Source: Spartinivicinus ruber
GTDB lineage: Bacteria; Pseudomonadota; Gammaproteobacteria; Pseudomonadales; Zooshikellaceae
Assembly (NCBI RefSeq): GCF_011009015.1
Contig: NZ_CP048878.1
Location: forward strand, 4,246,354-4,310,353
DNA: 64,000 nt
Direction of reading: 5' to 3'
Of this stretch, positions 26,209-36,051 are shown piece by piece (position 1 is the first letter of the stretch; each line of letters begins with the position of its first letter). The notes under the pieces were generated by a model, which did no database searches, had not been told where the DNA came from, and worked only from the letters and a program-made list of their open reading frames with translations. The position numbers were made by a program, and so were the translations under genes.

Positions 26209-27195
26209 ATGAAAAATTTGTTAGCACCACTTACTCTAGCAGTTTTAGCTACCCACAGCGCAATAGGTTCTGCTGATGAGATATCTTTTTCTTATGAAGG
26301 CTTTTACCAACCTATAAAAGCTAATGTTGACAGCTATGGCAATATCTCTTTACTCAATTACCCTACTGAATTCATAGGTAAACTTGAGTATAAGGTTATT
26401 AACTCCCCTTTATTTACCAAGGGAAAGCTTAACACTGAAACCTGCTCTGATGTCGCAGAAAAAATAGATGTATATGAGCGCTACTCTAGTGTTCCTATGC
26501 TTCAAAAGAATATTTTGAATAATATCAGAAACAACAATACACTATTACTTCATGTAACAGCAGCACCATTCTTAACTGACCCTAAATTACATAAAACAGC
26601 TAGTCAGGCAGCTGTTAATGCTGGAATAATTAGATCTGGTTACCATATACAAAATAACATTAGTTTCAACCATTACGATTTATCTTTTGAAATAGAAGAT
26701 GATGCGAATATTAAGCGCTTGGGCAATGAAGAAGCTGTTCTGAACAAATTTTCAAGTAACGTTAATGAAAATATACTATTTGGGGGAACAAGTGCTTCAG
26801 AGTTGAATGCTCTGGACTTGGCTTGCGATATATTTAATGGTAAAGTCAAAGTATCAATTGAGCTAAAAGGTTATGAAAGTAACCCTAACTTAAAAGACAC
26901 AATCCTTAGCTCAGCGGATATATACTCTATTAAAAGTTTTATCGAAAGCCACCCAATTGAAGGTATTAAAGACAGCAAGGCCAAATCATATTTTCAATTA
27001 GGTCGAGCTTTTGAAAGTGCTGCGATTACTTTACCCCAAAAAGCTGATACCGCGATTATTTTTAACAAATTAATCAACCAAGAAACACAAGTTCTAGATT
27101 TAAATAATGCGGATTTATTAGCTAACGGAGTCACTAAAAAATTACCCGCTCGAACTTACCAAGGTGTTTCATTACTAAAATACATCGAGCAATAG
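26209..27195 (+). CDS. Secreted hypothetical protein
   Basis: 328 residues. AAGGAA precedes the ATG by eight bases. A signal peptide (MKNLLAPLTLAVLATHSAIG) is likely cut near GSA-D. The mature part has two cysteines (TETCSDVAE and LACDIFNGK), which could form one disulfide, and mixed alpha/beta character. I recognise no domain. It is the first of three same-strand genes ending at the terminator at 29871; the last is related to the array's constant module, so this protein may work with that system. No export or anchoring signal beyond the signal peptide is visible. Confidence 0.6.
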   Translation: MKNLLAPLTLAVLATHSAIGSADEISFSYEGFYQPIKANVDSYGNISLLNYPTEFIGKLEYKVINSPLFTKGKLNTETCSDVAEKIDVYERYSSVPMLQKNILNNIRNNNTLLLHVTAAPFLTDPKLHKTASQAAVNAGIIRSGYHIQNNISFNHYDLSFEIEDDANIKRLGNEEAVLNKFSSNVNENILFGGTSASELNALDLACDIFNGKVKVSIELKGYESNPNLKDTILSSADIYSIKSFIESHPIEGIKDSKAKSYFQLGRAFESAAITLPQKADTAIIFNKLINQETQVLDLNNADLLANGVTKKLPARTYQGVSLLKYIEQ

Positions 27196-27231
27196 ACTAT
27201 TATATACACCTTATATTTTATGCATGAAGTA

Positions 27232-27266
27232 CTGTCTTTCAAAAGCAACCTTTATTTGAAGGACAG
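27232..27266. promoter_or_regulatory. Hairpin in the intergenic region before 27285
   Basis: CTGTCTTTCAAA (27232-27243) and TTTGAAGGACAG (27255-27266) pair at 11 of 12 positions around an 11-base loop. No T tract follows, so it is more likely an RNA-stability or regulatory hairpin, or a weak attenuator, than a terminator. Confidence 0.4.
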
Positions 27267-27284
27267 ATAATCTATAGGCTAATT

Positions 27285-27845
27285 ATGAATAAATTCTTCA
27301 TTAGTTTTGGTATACTTTCAGTAAGCATTGCAATAGGTGTTATAGCCTATACAGAACTAACTGAACAGAAAGAAAAGCCACTTATTTCCTATAATTCACC
27401 GGCATCTACTACTGTTAAGCTACATAATACTAAAGAAAGTCTAAATCAAGTAAAACAAAGCCAAACGGTTATTGAACAGATACCCTCAAAACCTGAAAGA
27501 GACATAAAAAAACAGCAGGAAAAATCTGAATACTTAGTTTTTAATTATGATATTTCTACCCCGGTTTCTAGTATGCCAGTTACAGAACTACGCTCTGAAA
27601 TTGAAGACCTGGAGAAAATAGTTTCCAATGGTGACTTAATCAACCGTCTTAACAATGGTTTAGCAATGCAGGAGGAGCGAGCACAAGCAGGCGAGTTATT
27701 TAAACGATTAACCAGCCTGCGTTCAGCAGAACTTAAAATATTAGTAAAAGATTTTGAGAAAAAAATGGCACAATACGAACAGGAACATAAAGAAAGGCTG
27801 GAGCGATATAAAAATAGTCCTTTAGGTGAGTTCGAAGAAATATAA
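27285..27845 (+). CDS. Single-pass membrane-anchored coiled-coil protein
   Basis: 186 residues. One N-terminal hydrophobic segment (about 4-23, ISFGILSVSIAIGVIAYTEL) without a clear cleavage site suggests an inner-membrane anchor with a periplasmic body. A Lys/Gln-rich linker follows. Residues ~105-186 are strongly helical and charged (ELRSEIEDLEKIVSNG; DFEKKMAQYEQEHKERLERY) with heptad-like spacing, so coiled-coil pairing is likely. It ends 25 bases before the 660-residue gene and was probably cotranscribed with it; the coiled coil could contact that protein's helical hairpin. No family recognised. Confidence 0.6.
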   Translation: MNKFFISFGILSVSIAIGVIAYTELTEQKEKPLISYNSPASTTVKLHNTKESLNQVKQSQTVIEQIPSKPERDIKKQQEKSEYLVFNYDISTPVSSMPVTELRSEIEDLEKIVSNGDLINRLNNGLAMQEERAQAGELFKRLTSLRSAELKILVKDFEKKMAQYEQEHKERLERYKNSPLGEFEEI

Positions 27846-27870
27846 CTTTTTTGGGGAAATTTATTAAACA

Positions 27871-29853
27871 ATGAAAAATTTAGTTTTAGCTACATTAGTT
27901 ACTGTCACTACACAGACAGCAATGGCAATACCAACATTTAAAACTTGCGATACTAAAATCAAGGCCCCGGAACTGGGGACTGGGGTGCTTTTTGGAGAAT
28001 CCTGTGATCATGCGTATGTGCTTCCACCAGCAATAGGAGACGTTACTGTAACCTCTGTCGCTCCTAATGCAAACCTTGAATTTTGTAGCAGCATAAACAG
28101 CTTAACTGAGAGCAATAAAATTCTTATCAGTTATATTGAAGATGAAGTGAAAAATTATAATGAAAATCAAAATGAGATAGAAAGAATTGTTTATGAAAAA
28201 ATGTTCGTAATTGCTAAAGATCTGGCACCACTAGAGGCTCAAAGTGAGATTATTATTAGCAAGCTTGAAGAACAAGAAAAGCTACGTACTGATATATTAA
28301 AGGCGATAAGAACAGCAAAAACTGAATATATAGACTGTAAGGAATCTAGTGTTGATGCTGCAACAGAGTGCACAGAAGAGTTAGCCATTTTTAAAGAAGA
28401 ACGTAGCAAACTAAAAGATGTTAGGCGCGAAGAGACAACTTTAATTAATGAAAACTATGATATTTCATTACAAATTAAAACTCTCACAAAGAAGATGCAA
28501 GCTGAGCAAGATAAAGCTGATCAATTGAAATCCACCTCTGTTAAGTCTTTAGCTGAAATAAACTCATTACGTAAAATCATAATGGATACCTATAAAGACT
28601 TTGCCTTGAAAGAAGGAATGACAGCAGGTATCACTTATACATTACCCTGGAATGAGTTAGTTAATGAGTATCAACGACTTAACCCTAGTATTAGCTTCCA
28701 GGCAGTACCTATCAAAGACAGTAACTTCAAATTTAACACCCTACAAGCAAGTTCCTTAGAAACAGCTTTTAGGGAACTACCAGGTGCATTATCAGTGAGT
28801 GTTGCAGGTAAACGTAGCGGTTTATTTGTGGAGCCAAACACTTTAGAATCGCCACAAAAACTCGGTGAGCAGTCTGATAAAAATATACCTTTTACTGACT
28901 CTATTTCTGGACAAGTAAGATTAAGTTTGATGGGAGCATGCCCACTAGTTGATCACGAAGGTAGTATAAAAGAAGATGCTAGCAAAGAGTTACATAGTTA
29001 TTTAATGCCTAATGCAATTTTAGAATATGAAGTAAAAGTGAACAGAGGCTATAAAGCTGAATACAACTTATACAGGATGTACGAAAAATATATGAAAACC
29101 AAAACAAAAGGTGGTGGTTTCATAAGGCACAAGAAAAAAACCAAAGGCTATGAAAACAAAATTGTAGAAGAAGGTTTTACCATAGAGTTTTTAGCTGATG
29201 GAGGTGAATTCAATTACACGCCAGAGGAGCAAGCTCGTATTGCCTCGGAAGTTAAGAGTACGCTTATAAACCGAGCTGTAAAACATATTGCTACTTTTGT
29301 TGATATTAGAAAAATGGTTCCAGAACTCCAAGAAACTACCATTACAGGGGCAGGTGTTTTTGCAAAAACCTTAGCCAAAAATTGTAAATTCAAGGGAACT
29401 AAGCCTAAAGATAAATCAGAAGGAGAAACGGCACCTGAAACTACAACAAGTGGTACTGCCGAACTGGCAGCAAACTCTTCTGATAAAAAGTCAACAAGTA
29501 ATTCAGAAACCACTCCTGATTCCATCAGTGAAAAGAATAAAGCTGGTTATGAACTAGCCTGCCAAGATGCAGAAAATACCCCACCACCAAGCAACACTGG
29601 CAGGGAAAACGAAGCAGCAGGAGAGGTCGCAGGAGAACTTGCTAAAACTGCAGCTTCAGCATTAGCATCAGGTAATTATTATGCAGCAGCCGGTGCAGCC
29701 GCCGCAGCCATTTTCATTGATGTTTTTGCTTCCTCTTCAACTGAGGTCTACTTTAAAGAAACTTTAGATGTAGATTTAAAGGAAGAGATTAAAGGCGTGT
29801 CGTTTATCGATAGAGTAAAAACTGTTACCTTTGCCCCTAAAATAGACCAGTAA
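27871..29853 (+). CDS. Single-copy relative of the array constant module, without variable domain
   Basis: 660 residues with a signal peptide cut after TTQTAMA (about 19). From there it follows the array module in order. The three-cysteine segment reads FKTC, VLFGESCDHAYVLPPA, LEFC (array: SRFC, VLFDDICRTAYVSPPA, AAFC). A long helical pair with a Cys pair at the turn follows (DCKESS, ATECTEE). Then come LSLMGACPL (array LSLAGYCPF), YEVKVNRGYKAEYNL (array YEEQIKRGYTAKYKL), a Lys-rich stretch (HKKKTKGYENK) and FTIEFLADGGEFNYTPEEQ. A Ser/Thr/Glu-rich linker and an Ala-rich hydrophobic segment (~605-635) at the C terminus are extra. It lacks both the variable domain and the DxNxDG loops, so it probably represents the core of the family. 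Function unknown. Confidence 0.75.
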   Translation: MKNLVLATLVTVTTQTAMAIPTFKTCDTKIKAPELGTGVLFGESCDHAYVLPPAIGDVTVTSVAPNANLEFCSSINSLTESNKILISYIEDEVKNYNENQNEIERIVYEKMFVIAKDLAPLEAQSEIIISKLEEQEKLRTDILKAIRTAKTEYIDCKESSVDAATECTEELAIFKEERSKLKDVRREETTLINENYDISLQIKTLTKKMQAEQDKADQLKSTSVKSLAEINSLRKIIMDTYKDFALKEGMTAGITYTLPWNELVNEYQRLNPSISFQAVPIKDSNFKFNTLQASSLETAFRELPGALSVSVAGKRSGLFVEPNTLESPQKLGEQSDKNIPFTDSISGQVRLSLMGACPLVDHEGSIKEDASKELHSYLMPNAILEYEVKVNRGYKAEYNLYRMYEKYMKTKTKGGGFIRHKKKTKGYENKIVEEGFTIEFLADGGEFNYTPEEQARIASEVKSTLINRAVKHIATFVDIRKMVPELQETTITGAGVFAKTLAKNCKFKGTKPKDKSEGETAPETTTSGTAELAANSSDKKSTSNSETTPDSISEKNKAGYELACQDAENTPPPSNTGRENEAAGEVAGELAKTAASALASGNYYAAAGAAAAAIFIDVFASSSTEVYFKETLDVDLKEEIKGVSFIDRVKTVTFAPKIDQ

Positions 29854-29870
29854 TAATAAGGTGTATACTC

Positions 29871-29895
29871 AGGCAGCCTAATGGCTGCCTTTTTT
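29871..29895 (+). terminator. Rho-independent terminator after the 26.2-29.9 kb genes
   Basis: AGGCAGCC-TAAT-GGCTGCCT followed by a T tract to 29895. A perfect 8-bp GC-rich stem with a four-base loop makes this the clearest terminator in the window. Confidence 0.9.
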
Positions 29896-29903
29896 GGTGT
29901 GTT

Positions 29904-30956
29904 ATGAATACAACTGTAGTATCCAAAACTAGTCATATTGACAACTCTTTTATTGTTAATCCAGTTTACGATTCATTCTTCTTTATTTTCTCTCCTCTTA
30001 TCGCATTAACACTTGGCTATTTAATTTACAAAACTGGCTGGGGAGATATTACCTTTATTTATGAAGGAGAACAGCGGTCATTTACTAATACCTTTATTGG
30101 CACTTTAATCATGGCTCATTTAGTTATTGTGTTTTTTAGAAGCCATGGTAATAACAATATTGTAAAACAATTTCCTGTTCGATTTTTTTTGATCCCTGTT
30201 ATTTTATATATCGGCATGGTTTCTTCCCTATGGGTGTTGGTGAGCATGAGTGTGCTGGCAACCTGGTGGGATGTTTACCATTCTGGATTACAAACCTTTG
30301 GATTAGGCCGTATTTACGATGCCAAAGTTGGCAATAAAGCTACTGTTGGACGCAGATTAGATTATTTTTTAAATCTATATCTTTATGCCGGTCCTATTTT
30401 AGCAGGGATCACATTAATTGATCACATTGAAGACTTTGAGGAGTTCCAAGCTGTTGGCAGTATATTTTTTACTGCAGTTCCTGCCTATACGATGCACTAT
30501 CAACGCTACCTTTTATACTTTGTTGTGGGTACCGGCATTCCTTTCTTTATTTATTATTTATATGCCTATTGGCGTTATACTAAACTTGGTTATGCAGTAT
30601 CGCCACAAAAGGTCATGCTATTAGTATCAACAGGCTTATGTTCCATTTATAGCTGGGGCTTTAATAGCTTTGGTGAAGCCTTTTTTATTATGAATTTTTT
30701 CCATGCCATCCAGTATTTTGCTATTGTCTGGCACAATGAAAAGCATAATATGAGCCAGTTATTCAGGGTACATAATTTACCACTATCAAAGTTTATTACT
30801 TTAATTATATTTTTAGGATTAGCTTTTGCTTATGGTACCTGGGCTGAATTTACACTAGCAGAGAGTGACTATATTTATGCTCTGCTTATTTTAATTTCGA
30901 TTTTACATTTCTGGTATGATGGATTTATTTGGTCTGTAAGGAAGAAGCAAGTGTAA
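29904..30956 (+). CDS. Polytopic membrane protein with conserved-looking His motifs
   Basis: 350 residues with about eight or nine hydrophobic segments and little soluble domain. Histidines cluster in or beside membrane segments: WDVYHSGLQTFGLGR (~130), FFHAIQYFAIVWHNEKHN (~275) and LHFWYDGF near the end. Such clusters could bind metal or haem, as in membrane oxygenases or desaturases, but the classic HxxHH boxes are absent and I do not recognise the family. The ATG lies only nine bases after the terminator T tract of the upstream operon and has a weak GGTG as ribosome-binding site, so its promoter must overlap the upstream gene end or rely on read-through. It converges with pepN. Confidence 0.7.
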   Translation: MNTTVVSKTSHIDNSFIVNPVYDSFFFIFSPLIALTLGYLIYKTGWGDITFIYEGEQRSFTNTFIGTLIMAHLVIVFFRSHGNNNIVKQFPVRFFLIPVILYIGMVSSLWVLVSMSVLATWWDVYHSGLQTFGLGRIYDAKVGNKATVGRRLDYFLNLYLYAGPILAGITLIDHIEDFEEFQAVGSIFFTAVPAYTMHYQRYLLYFVVGTGIPFFIYYLYAYWRYTKLGYAVSPQKVMLLVSTGLCSIYSWGFNSFGEAFFIMNFFHAIQYFAIVWHNEKHNMSQLFRVHNLPLSKFITLIIFLGLAFAYGTWAEFTLAESDYIYALLILISILHFWYDGFIWSVRKKQV

Positions 30957-30965
30957 GGCTCTTTT

Positions 30966-31001
30966 CCCCTTAGCCCTTTTTTTGATAAAAGGGCTAAGGG
31001 G
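30966..31001. terminator. Bidirectional terminator between the membrane-protein gene and pepN
   Basis: CCCCTTAGCCCTTTT (30966-30980), TTTGAT, then its exact reverse complement (30987-31001), a 15-bp perfect stem between convergent genes. Confidence 0.75.
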
Positions 31002-31023
31002 GAGAATAAACAGGTAAGCGCAA

Positions 31024-33669
31024 CTAAGCCTTCAAACTCTTCTCCACTATTTCGTACACATCCTTTGATAGCTCAGGTTGTTTTCTTATTCGGACCAACT
31101 CCGCTTTCATTTGTGCCTGATGAGGCTCACCATAACGTTTCCAGCGGGTTAATGGGGTTAATAGCCGAGAGGCTATTTGCGGGTTCATAATGTTGAGTTT
31201 AATTACATAGTCGGCTAGTAATTTATACCCTGCCCCTGTTTCCTGATGAAAATGTACAGCATTATTCATTGCAAACTGCCCGATTAATGAACGTACTTTG
31301 TTGGGGTTTTTAATATCAAATGCCTCATGTTCTTGTAAACCAAGAATACGCTTATAAGCTTCTGGCTGGCTACAGCTCGCTTGTACTGCCAACCACTGCT
31401 CCATAACTTGCACATCATTTTGCCAACGTTGATAAAAGTCATTTAAAGCACTTTCAGCAGCTGTTTTTGCCGACTCCGCTGGCGCATTGATTATACAACT
31501 TAGCGCTACGTATTTATCTGTCATATTAGTGGCCGTTTGATATTGTTTTTCTAACAGCGCCAATTGTTTCCCACCTAATTGAGATAAATAGCCCAAACAA
31601 GTATTTTTCAAGCTTCGTTCTGCAATGTCTGCTGCTGATGGTTGATACGGTTTATCCGACAAGAGTTGTTGATAAACAGCTAACCAGTTTTCTGCCAAAG
31701 CTTCTGCTAGCTGTTGCTTAGCAAACTCTCTAGCTTGATGAATAGCCAAGGGATATATAGTTTCTGCTTGCTCAGCTAAATAGCCTTCTGAAGGTAAAGC
31801 CAGCATTTTAGCAGCAACAGCTGAGTCTAGCTGCTCATCTTGCAATACCGCTCGATAGGCTTGAATTAGTCTTTCGTCTAATGTTAATGATTGGTTGTGC
31901 CGCGCTTTTTCTGCCAGCTCTTCCAGGATATCAACTGCTAATTGTTGGCCTGCCTCCCAGCGATTAAATCCATCGCTATCATGAGACGCTAAAAATAATA
32001 ATTGATCTCGACTATAAGCGTATTTTACTTTCACTGGGGCAGAAAAACCGCGCAATAAAGAAGGTAATGGCTGCTGAGTAATATTATTGAAAGTAAACGT
32101 CTGCTGCTGTTCAGAAACATCCAAGACTTGGGTCGTATCACCTGTTTCATTCAAAACAAAGTCATTCCCTTCCAGGTCTAACAAACCAATAGCCACGGGG
32201 ATATGAAAAGGTTCTTTTTCAGGTTGGCCTGGTGTAGCAGGGCAATGCTGTTTTATCGTCAGCTGATATTGCTGGCTATTTGCATCATATTGATCCGTGA
32301 CAGAAATAACAGGGGTGCCTGCCTGACTATACCAGCGCCGAAATTGCGTTAGGTCTACCTGGTTAGCATCTTCCATAGCTTTGACAAAATCCTCTGTGGT
32401 CACAGCCTGACCATCATGACGCTCAAAGTATAAATCACTGCCTTTTCTAAAACCTTCTTTCCCCACAATATTGTGAATCATCCGAACAATTTCAGCCCCT
32501 TTTTCATAAACCGTCAGGGTATAAAAATTGGATATTTCAATATAAGAATCCGGGCGAATTGGATGGGCTGTGGGCCCGGCATCTTCAGCAAACTGTGCTG
32601 TACGTAAAAAGTTGGCATCTTCAATACGCTTTACTGGTCGTGAGTTCATATCAGCAGAAAATTCTGCATCACGAAATACCGTAAAGCCTTCTTTTAGACT
32701 TAATTGAAACCAATCGCGACAGGTAACCCGGTTACCTGACCAGTTATGAAAATACTCATGACCAACAATTGCTTCAATCTTCTGATAGACGCTATCTGTC
32801 GCAGTATCAGGTTTTGCTAACACACAAGATGAGTTAAAAATATTTAACCCTTTGTTTTCCATAGCCCCCATATTGAAATGATCCACTGCTACGATCATGA
32901 AAATATCTAGATCATATTCACGACCATAAACTTCTTCATCCCATTTCATCGATTTTTTTAGCGATGTCATGGCATGATCGCATTTATCGATATTTTTATG
33001 TTCGGTAAATATTTTTAAGGTTATCTCACGACCTGAACAAGTTGTATATTTTTCTGTAATATTGGATAAATCACCTGCCACTAAGGCAAACAAATAGCAG
33101 GGTTTTTTAAATGGATCTTCCCACGTTACCCACTGTTTGCCATCTTCCCGTTCTCCTCTAGCGATATCATTACCGTTAGACAACATGACAGGATAATGTT
33201 TGGGATCAGCAATAATAGTGGTTTTAAACTTGGCCATCACATCTGGCCGGTCCAGGTAATAGGTTATTTTTCTAAACCCTTCTGCCTCACACTGGGTACA
33301 AAACATTCCATTTGACTTATACAACCCTTCTAATGAGGTATTTTCCTGGGGCTTGATTTCTGTGGTAATTTCGACAGTGAATGCCTTCTGGCTAATAGGA
33401 AGTGTTAACGTTTCATCCGTTAACTGGTATAGGTTAGAGCCAATGGTATGGCCATCAACCAGCACTTGTTTCAATACTTGATCAGTGCCGTCTAACACTA
33501 AAGGAGGTAAGCTGTCATGCTTTTTGTTTTCATTCAGACGAACTGACAATTTTGATTGTACGACCGTTATATCCTCTCCCAAATCGAAGCTCAATTCAGT
33601 ATCGTCGATCCAGTAGTCAGGCTCTTGATAGTCTTTTAAGTAGATGGTTTTGGGTTGTGCGTCTTTCAT
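31024..33669 (-). CDS. pepN: Aminopeptidase N (M1 metallopeptidase)
   Basis: 881 residues, full length for proteobacterial PepN. It removes N-terminal residues from peptides in the cytoplasm and uses one zinc ion. The exopeptidase motif GAMEN lies near residue 265 ([13 protein letters not shown]). The zinc site HEYFH begins near 302 ([19 protein letters not shown]) and the third ligand, in [13 protein letters not shown], follows about 18 residues later. The C-terminal half is the helical Ig-like and superhelical region usual in this family. It is a monocistronic minus-strand gene, convergent with the membrane-protein gene and divergent from the solute-binding protein gene. Confidence 0.96.
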   Translation of the reverse strand: MKDAQPKTIYLKDYQEPDYWIDDTELSFDLGEDITVVQSKLSVRLNENKKHDSLPPLVLDGTDQVLKQVLVDGHTIGSNLYQLTDETLTLPISQKAFTVEITTEIKPQENTSLEGLYKSNGMFCTQCEAEGFRKITYYLDRPDVMAKFKTTIIADPKHYPVMLSNGNDIARGEREDGKQWVTWEDPFKKPCYLFALVAGDLSNITEKYTTCSGREITLKIFTEHKNIDKCDHAMTSLKKSMKWDEEVYGREYDLDIFMIVAVDHFNMGAMENKGLNIFNSSCVLAKPDTATDSVYQKIEAIVGHEYFHNWSGNRVTCRDWFQLSLKEGFTVFRDAEFSADMNSRPVKRIEDANFLRTAQFAEDAGPTAHPIRPDSYIEISNFYTLTVYEKGAEIVRMIHNIVGKEGFRKGSDLYFERHDGQAVTTEDFVKAMEDANQVDLTQFRRWYSQAGTPVISVTDQYDANSQQYQLTIKQHCPATPGQPEKEPFHIPVAIGLLDLEGNDFVLNETGDTTQVLDVSEQQQTFTFNNITQQPLPSLLRGFSAPVKVKYAYSRDQLLFLASHDSDGFNRWEAGQQLAVDILEELAEKARHNQSLTLDERLIQAYRAVLQDEQLDSAVAAKMLALPSEGYLAEQAETIYPLAIHQAREFAKQQLAEALAENWLAVYQQLLSDKPYQPSAADIAERSLKNTCLGYLSQLGGKQLALLEKQYQTATNMTDKYVALSCIINAPAESAKTAAESALNDFYQRWQNDVQVMEQWLAVQASCSQPEAYKRILGLQEHEAFDIKNPNKVRSLIGQFAMNNAVHFHQETGAGYKLLADYVIKLNIMNPQIASRLLTPLTRWKRYGEPHQAQMKAELVRIRKQPELSKDVYEIVEKSLKA

Positions 33670-33918
33670 TCAATTAGTTACTCGTGAAGTAATACCCTTT
33701 TGCAAATAATCTTTATGAGATCGTTCGCTTTGGCTATGTTAATGGTACTCTGCCCATATATATACATTTATAAACAGTCTTTATAGCATATCCTCTCAGT
33801 GTAAATCAGCAACCCCTATGGCCTGTTAACACGCACTCTTTTTTAGCGACGGATAATCCGACCTGTGTCTATACTGAAACCAACCTGCCATCATCTTGCA
33901 ATATAAAGGGGTATCGCT

Positions 33919-34668
33919 ATGAGACGAGTATTGATCATCTGGTGCTGGCTGCTAGCAAGCATCTGTTATGGAGATAATATAAAAATAACCGGCGCAGGAG
34001 ATCCCTGGCCTCCATTCCTTTCACCTGACTTACCTGGCAAGGGTGTTGCGCTTGAAATAGTGACTACTGCTTTCGCAAGAAAAGGTTATGAGCTAGATAT
34101 GAACTTTGTTCCCTGGGCAAGGGCTATTGATGGAGTTAAAAAAGCCAGTGATTCTGTAAAAGGTTATGATGTATTAGTTGGGACTTGGTGGACTGAAGAA
34201 CGTACTAAGTTTTTAAATTACAGTGATCCTTATTTAGAAAACCAAATTAAATTTATTAAACGTAAAGGTGATGAATTTGAGTTTAATGGTTTTAAAAGTT
34301 TAGATGATAAAAAAGTAGGGATTATTAGAGGTTATGGCTATGGTGACGAATTCCTAAATGCAACCAATTTTAGCCGCCCAGAAACCAGTGATTTAATAAA
34401 AAACCTAAAAAAACTGGTTGCCAAGCGTATTGACTTAACGTTAGAAGATGAAATCGTTGCGCGAGCATTAATTGCAGAGAAAGAACCAAAAATTATTGAG
34501 CAAGTAGAATTTACGAAAAATGCTTTATCTATCCAAAAACTGCATGTTACTTCCGGGCTAAAAAACCCAAAGAATGAGGCAATTATCAAAGCCTTTAATG
34601 AAGGTTTAAAAGAAATAAAAGCAGATGGTACTTTCGATAAAATTTTGCAAAAACACAAACTGAAATAG
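33919..34668 (+). CDS. Periplasmic solute-binding protein, family 3 type (orphan)
   Basis: 249 residues with a short signal peptide ending near SICYGDN. The opening (ITGAGDPWPPFLSPDLPGKG) and phrases such as GVALEIVTTAFARKGYELD, PWARAIDGVKK, LNYSDPYLENQ and VGIIRGYGYGDEF match amino-acid-type SBP_bac_3 proteins. No permease or ATPase gene is adjacent, so it may serve a distant transporter or act as a sensor-like orphan, which is common in marine gammaproteobacteria. AAGGGG precedes the ATG. The ligand cannot be predicted. Confidence 0.85.
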   Translation: MRRVLIIWCWLLASICYGDNIKITGAGDPWPPFLSPDLPGKGVALEIVTTAFARKGYELDMNFVPWARAIDGVKKASDSVKGYDVLVGTWWTEERTKFLNYSDPYLENQIKFIKRKGDEFEFNGFKSLDDKKVGIIRGYGYGDEFLNATNFSRPETSDLIKNLKKLVAKRIDLTLEDEIVARALIAEKEPKIIEQVEFTKNALSIQKLHVTSGLKNPKNEAIIKAFNEGLKEIKADGTFDKILQKHKLK

Positions 34669-34691
34669 TCCCTCACCCTGTTCCAGTTATC

Positions 34692-34717
34692 GCTCACTAC
34701 GCATTTAGCTAGTGAGC
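34692..34717. terminator. Intergenic hairpin between convergent genes
   Basis: GCTCACTA (34692-34699) and TAGTGAGC (34710-34717) form a perfect 8-bp stem with a ten-base loop. The 10-bp palindrome CTCACGTGAG follows directly. The element lies between the convergent solute-binding and DUF2797 genes, without a T tract. Confidence 0.5.
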
Positions 34718-34748
34718 CCCCTCACGTGAGAGGGAATTAGCAGCTATT

Positions 34749-35588
34749 TTACCAGCTCACTTTTACCTGATAAGCAGTAAACTTTCGGATATTTAGTACC
34801 CCAGTATCCAGCATTAAGTACTGACCTTTAATCCCGATCAGCTTTCCATTTACCACTGGGATTTTATCAAAATTATGGGTAGTGATTTTAGTAGGGTAAG
34901 ATTGCACAGGATAACGTATCGAAACGACCTCACTATCCGTCAATGGTTGCGCTGCTTGAATACCAAATGTTTGTTGTAATTCCGCAATCGCTTGATCAAG
35001 CAGTGGGGATAAAGAGTTGCGCTCCTGCTGGAGATCCAATGGCTCTGCATCCCCTTTTAGTAATGCTCGCCAGTTGGTTTTATCGTTCAACTGTTGTTTT
35101 AATACAGCTTCTAATAACCCTGACTGTTGACGAGTAGCAACCTTTACTATCGGTAGCGCTTGTATTGCTCCTTGATCCAGCCAACGGGTAGGTATTTGAT
35201 TGACACGAGTAATGCCCACTTTTAACCCTGTAGAGTTTGCCAGATAGACAACATGGTCCGTCATACAAAACTGATCAGCCCATTGGCTATCCCTGCAGGT
35301 ACCTTCGTGGTAATGGCATTTTTCTGGGCTCATAATACAGGTGTCACACTGCGGCAACTTTTTAAAACAAGGATAACAGTATCCTTGGCTAAAACTCTTT
35401 TTCGAGCGGCGACCGCAATGAACACAGTGAATTTCACCCAAATATTCCAGTTGAACTGCCTGGCCAAGTAAGTGATTTATTTCAATCAACTGCTCTCCAA
35501 CTGGCAACTGATAACTGACAGTTTCCGCCAATTGAGCACGCATTTTTCTTAAGTCACCCACTGTTGAGTGATTAAATTGATAACTCAT
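34749..35588 (-). CDS. DUF2797 family protein
   Basis: 279 residues. The N-terminal third holds paired cysteines typical of DUF2797 (CVHC near 56, CYPC near 72, CDTC, then CHYHEGTC), likely zinc sites. The middle (VVYLANSTGLKVGITR, then PTRWLDQGA) resembles a GIY-YIG-like fold and is the most conserved part of the family. Function is unknown, and I see no operon partner that clarifies it. The next gene upstream on this strand, DUF1315, ends 70 bases before its start. Confidence 0.85.
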   Translation of the reverse strand: MSYQFNHSTVGDLRKMRAQLAETVSYQLPVGEQLIEINHLLGQAVQLEYLGEIHCVHCGRRSKKSFSQGYCYPCFKKLPQCDTCIMSPEKCHYHEGTCRDSQWADQFCMTDHVVYLANSTGLKVGITRVNQIPTRWLDQGAIQALPIVKVATRQQSGLLEAVLKQQLNDKTNWRALLKGDAEPLDLQQERNSLSPLLDQAIAELQQTFGIQAAQPLTDSEVVSIRYPVQSYPTKITTHNFDKIPVVNGKLIGIKGQYLMLDTGVLNIRKFTAYQVKVSW

Positions 35589-35658
35589 TTATCTATCCAG
35601 TTTTACCCTTCCCGGACAATGGTCATACATCGCCTGGCGTTAGCTTTTAAGCTGCACT

Positions 35659-35907
35659 CTATTGGGTGATTTTGATGGTTTCTACGTTTGCAACAGGTTG
35701 CTGACTTTTACATGCAGCAGGCATAAAGCCTGTTCGCTGGTCTTCAGGTAAGTGCTTGGCTTCATAAGCGATAACAGCCTGTAATGACAACTCTCGTTGT
35801 TCGTTGGTTAATGTCTCTCCATTAGGCCAACGTCCAATTTCTACAGCCTGTTTTAAGTTTTGATAGATATCGGGAGTAATTTGGCTAATCAATTGTTCAA
35901 ACTGCAT
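35659..35907 (-). CDS. DUF1315 (YeaC-like) small protein
   Basis: 82 residues. The order YQNLKQAVEIGRWPNGETLT, then QAVIAYEAKHLPEDQRTGFM, is the signature of the DUF1315/YeaC family, small cytoplasmic proteins of unknown function. It is single-domain and helical, with a short non-conserved tail. It follows the metallophosphatase gene on the same strand with a 144-base gap. Confidence 0.8.
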   Translation of the reverse strand: MQFEQLISQITPDIYQNLKQAVEIGRWPNGETLTNEQRELSLQAVIAYEAKHLPEDQRTGFMPAACKSQQPVANVETIKITQ

Positions 35908-36051
35908 GGGCTAATCACATCTAGGGGGTAACAATTATTAGGTATTTTGCTATTTATTACTAAAAAATTAATCCTGACTAGTATAACCTATTCTGACAGC
36001 ATCGTTTAGCCTGATAGTTGGCCATCGTAAATTAAGTGTCATTACCAAAGA

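Noticed and set aside
1565-29853. Prophage or insertion-sequence island
   Set aside because: No transposase, integrase, capsid or tail gene is visible, and no attachment-site repeat was found around the region.
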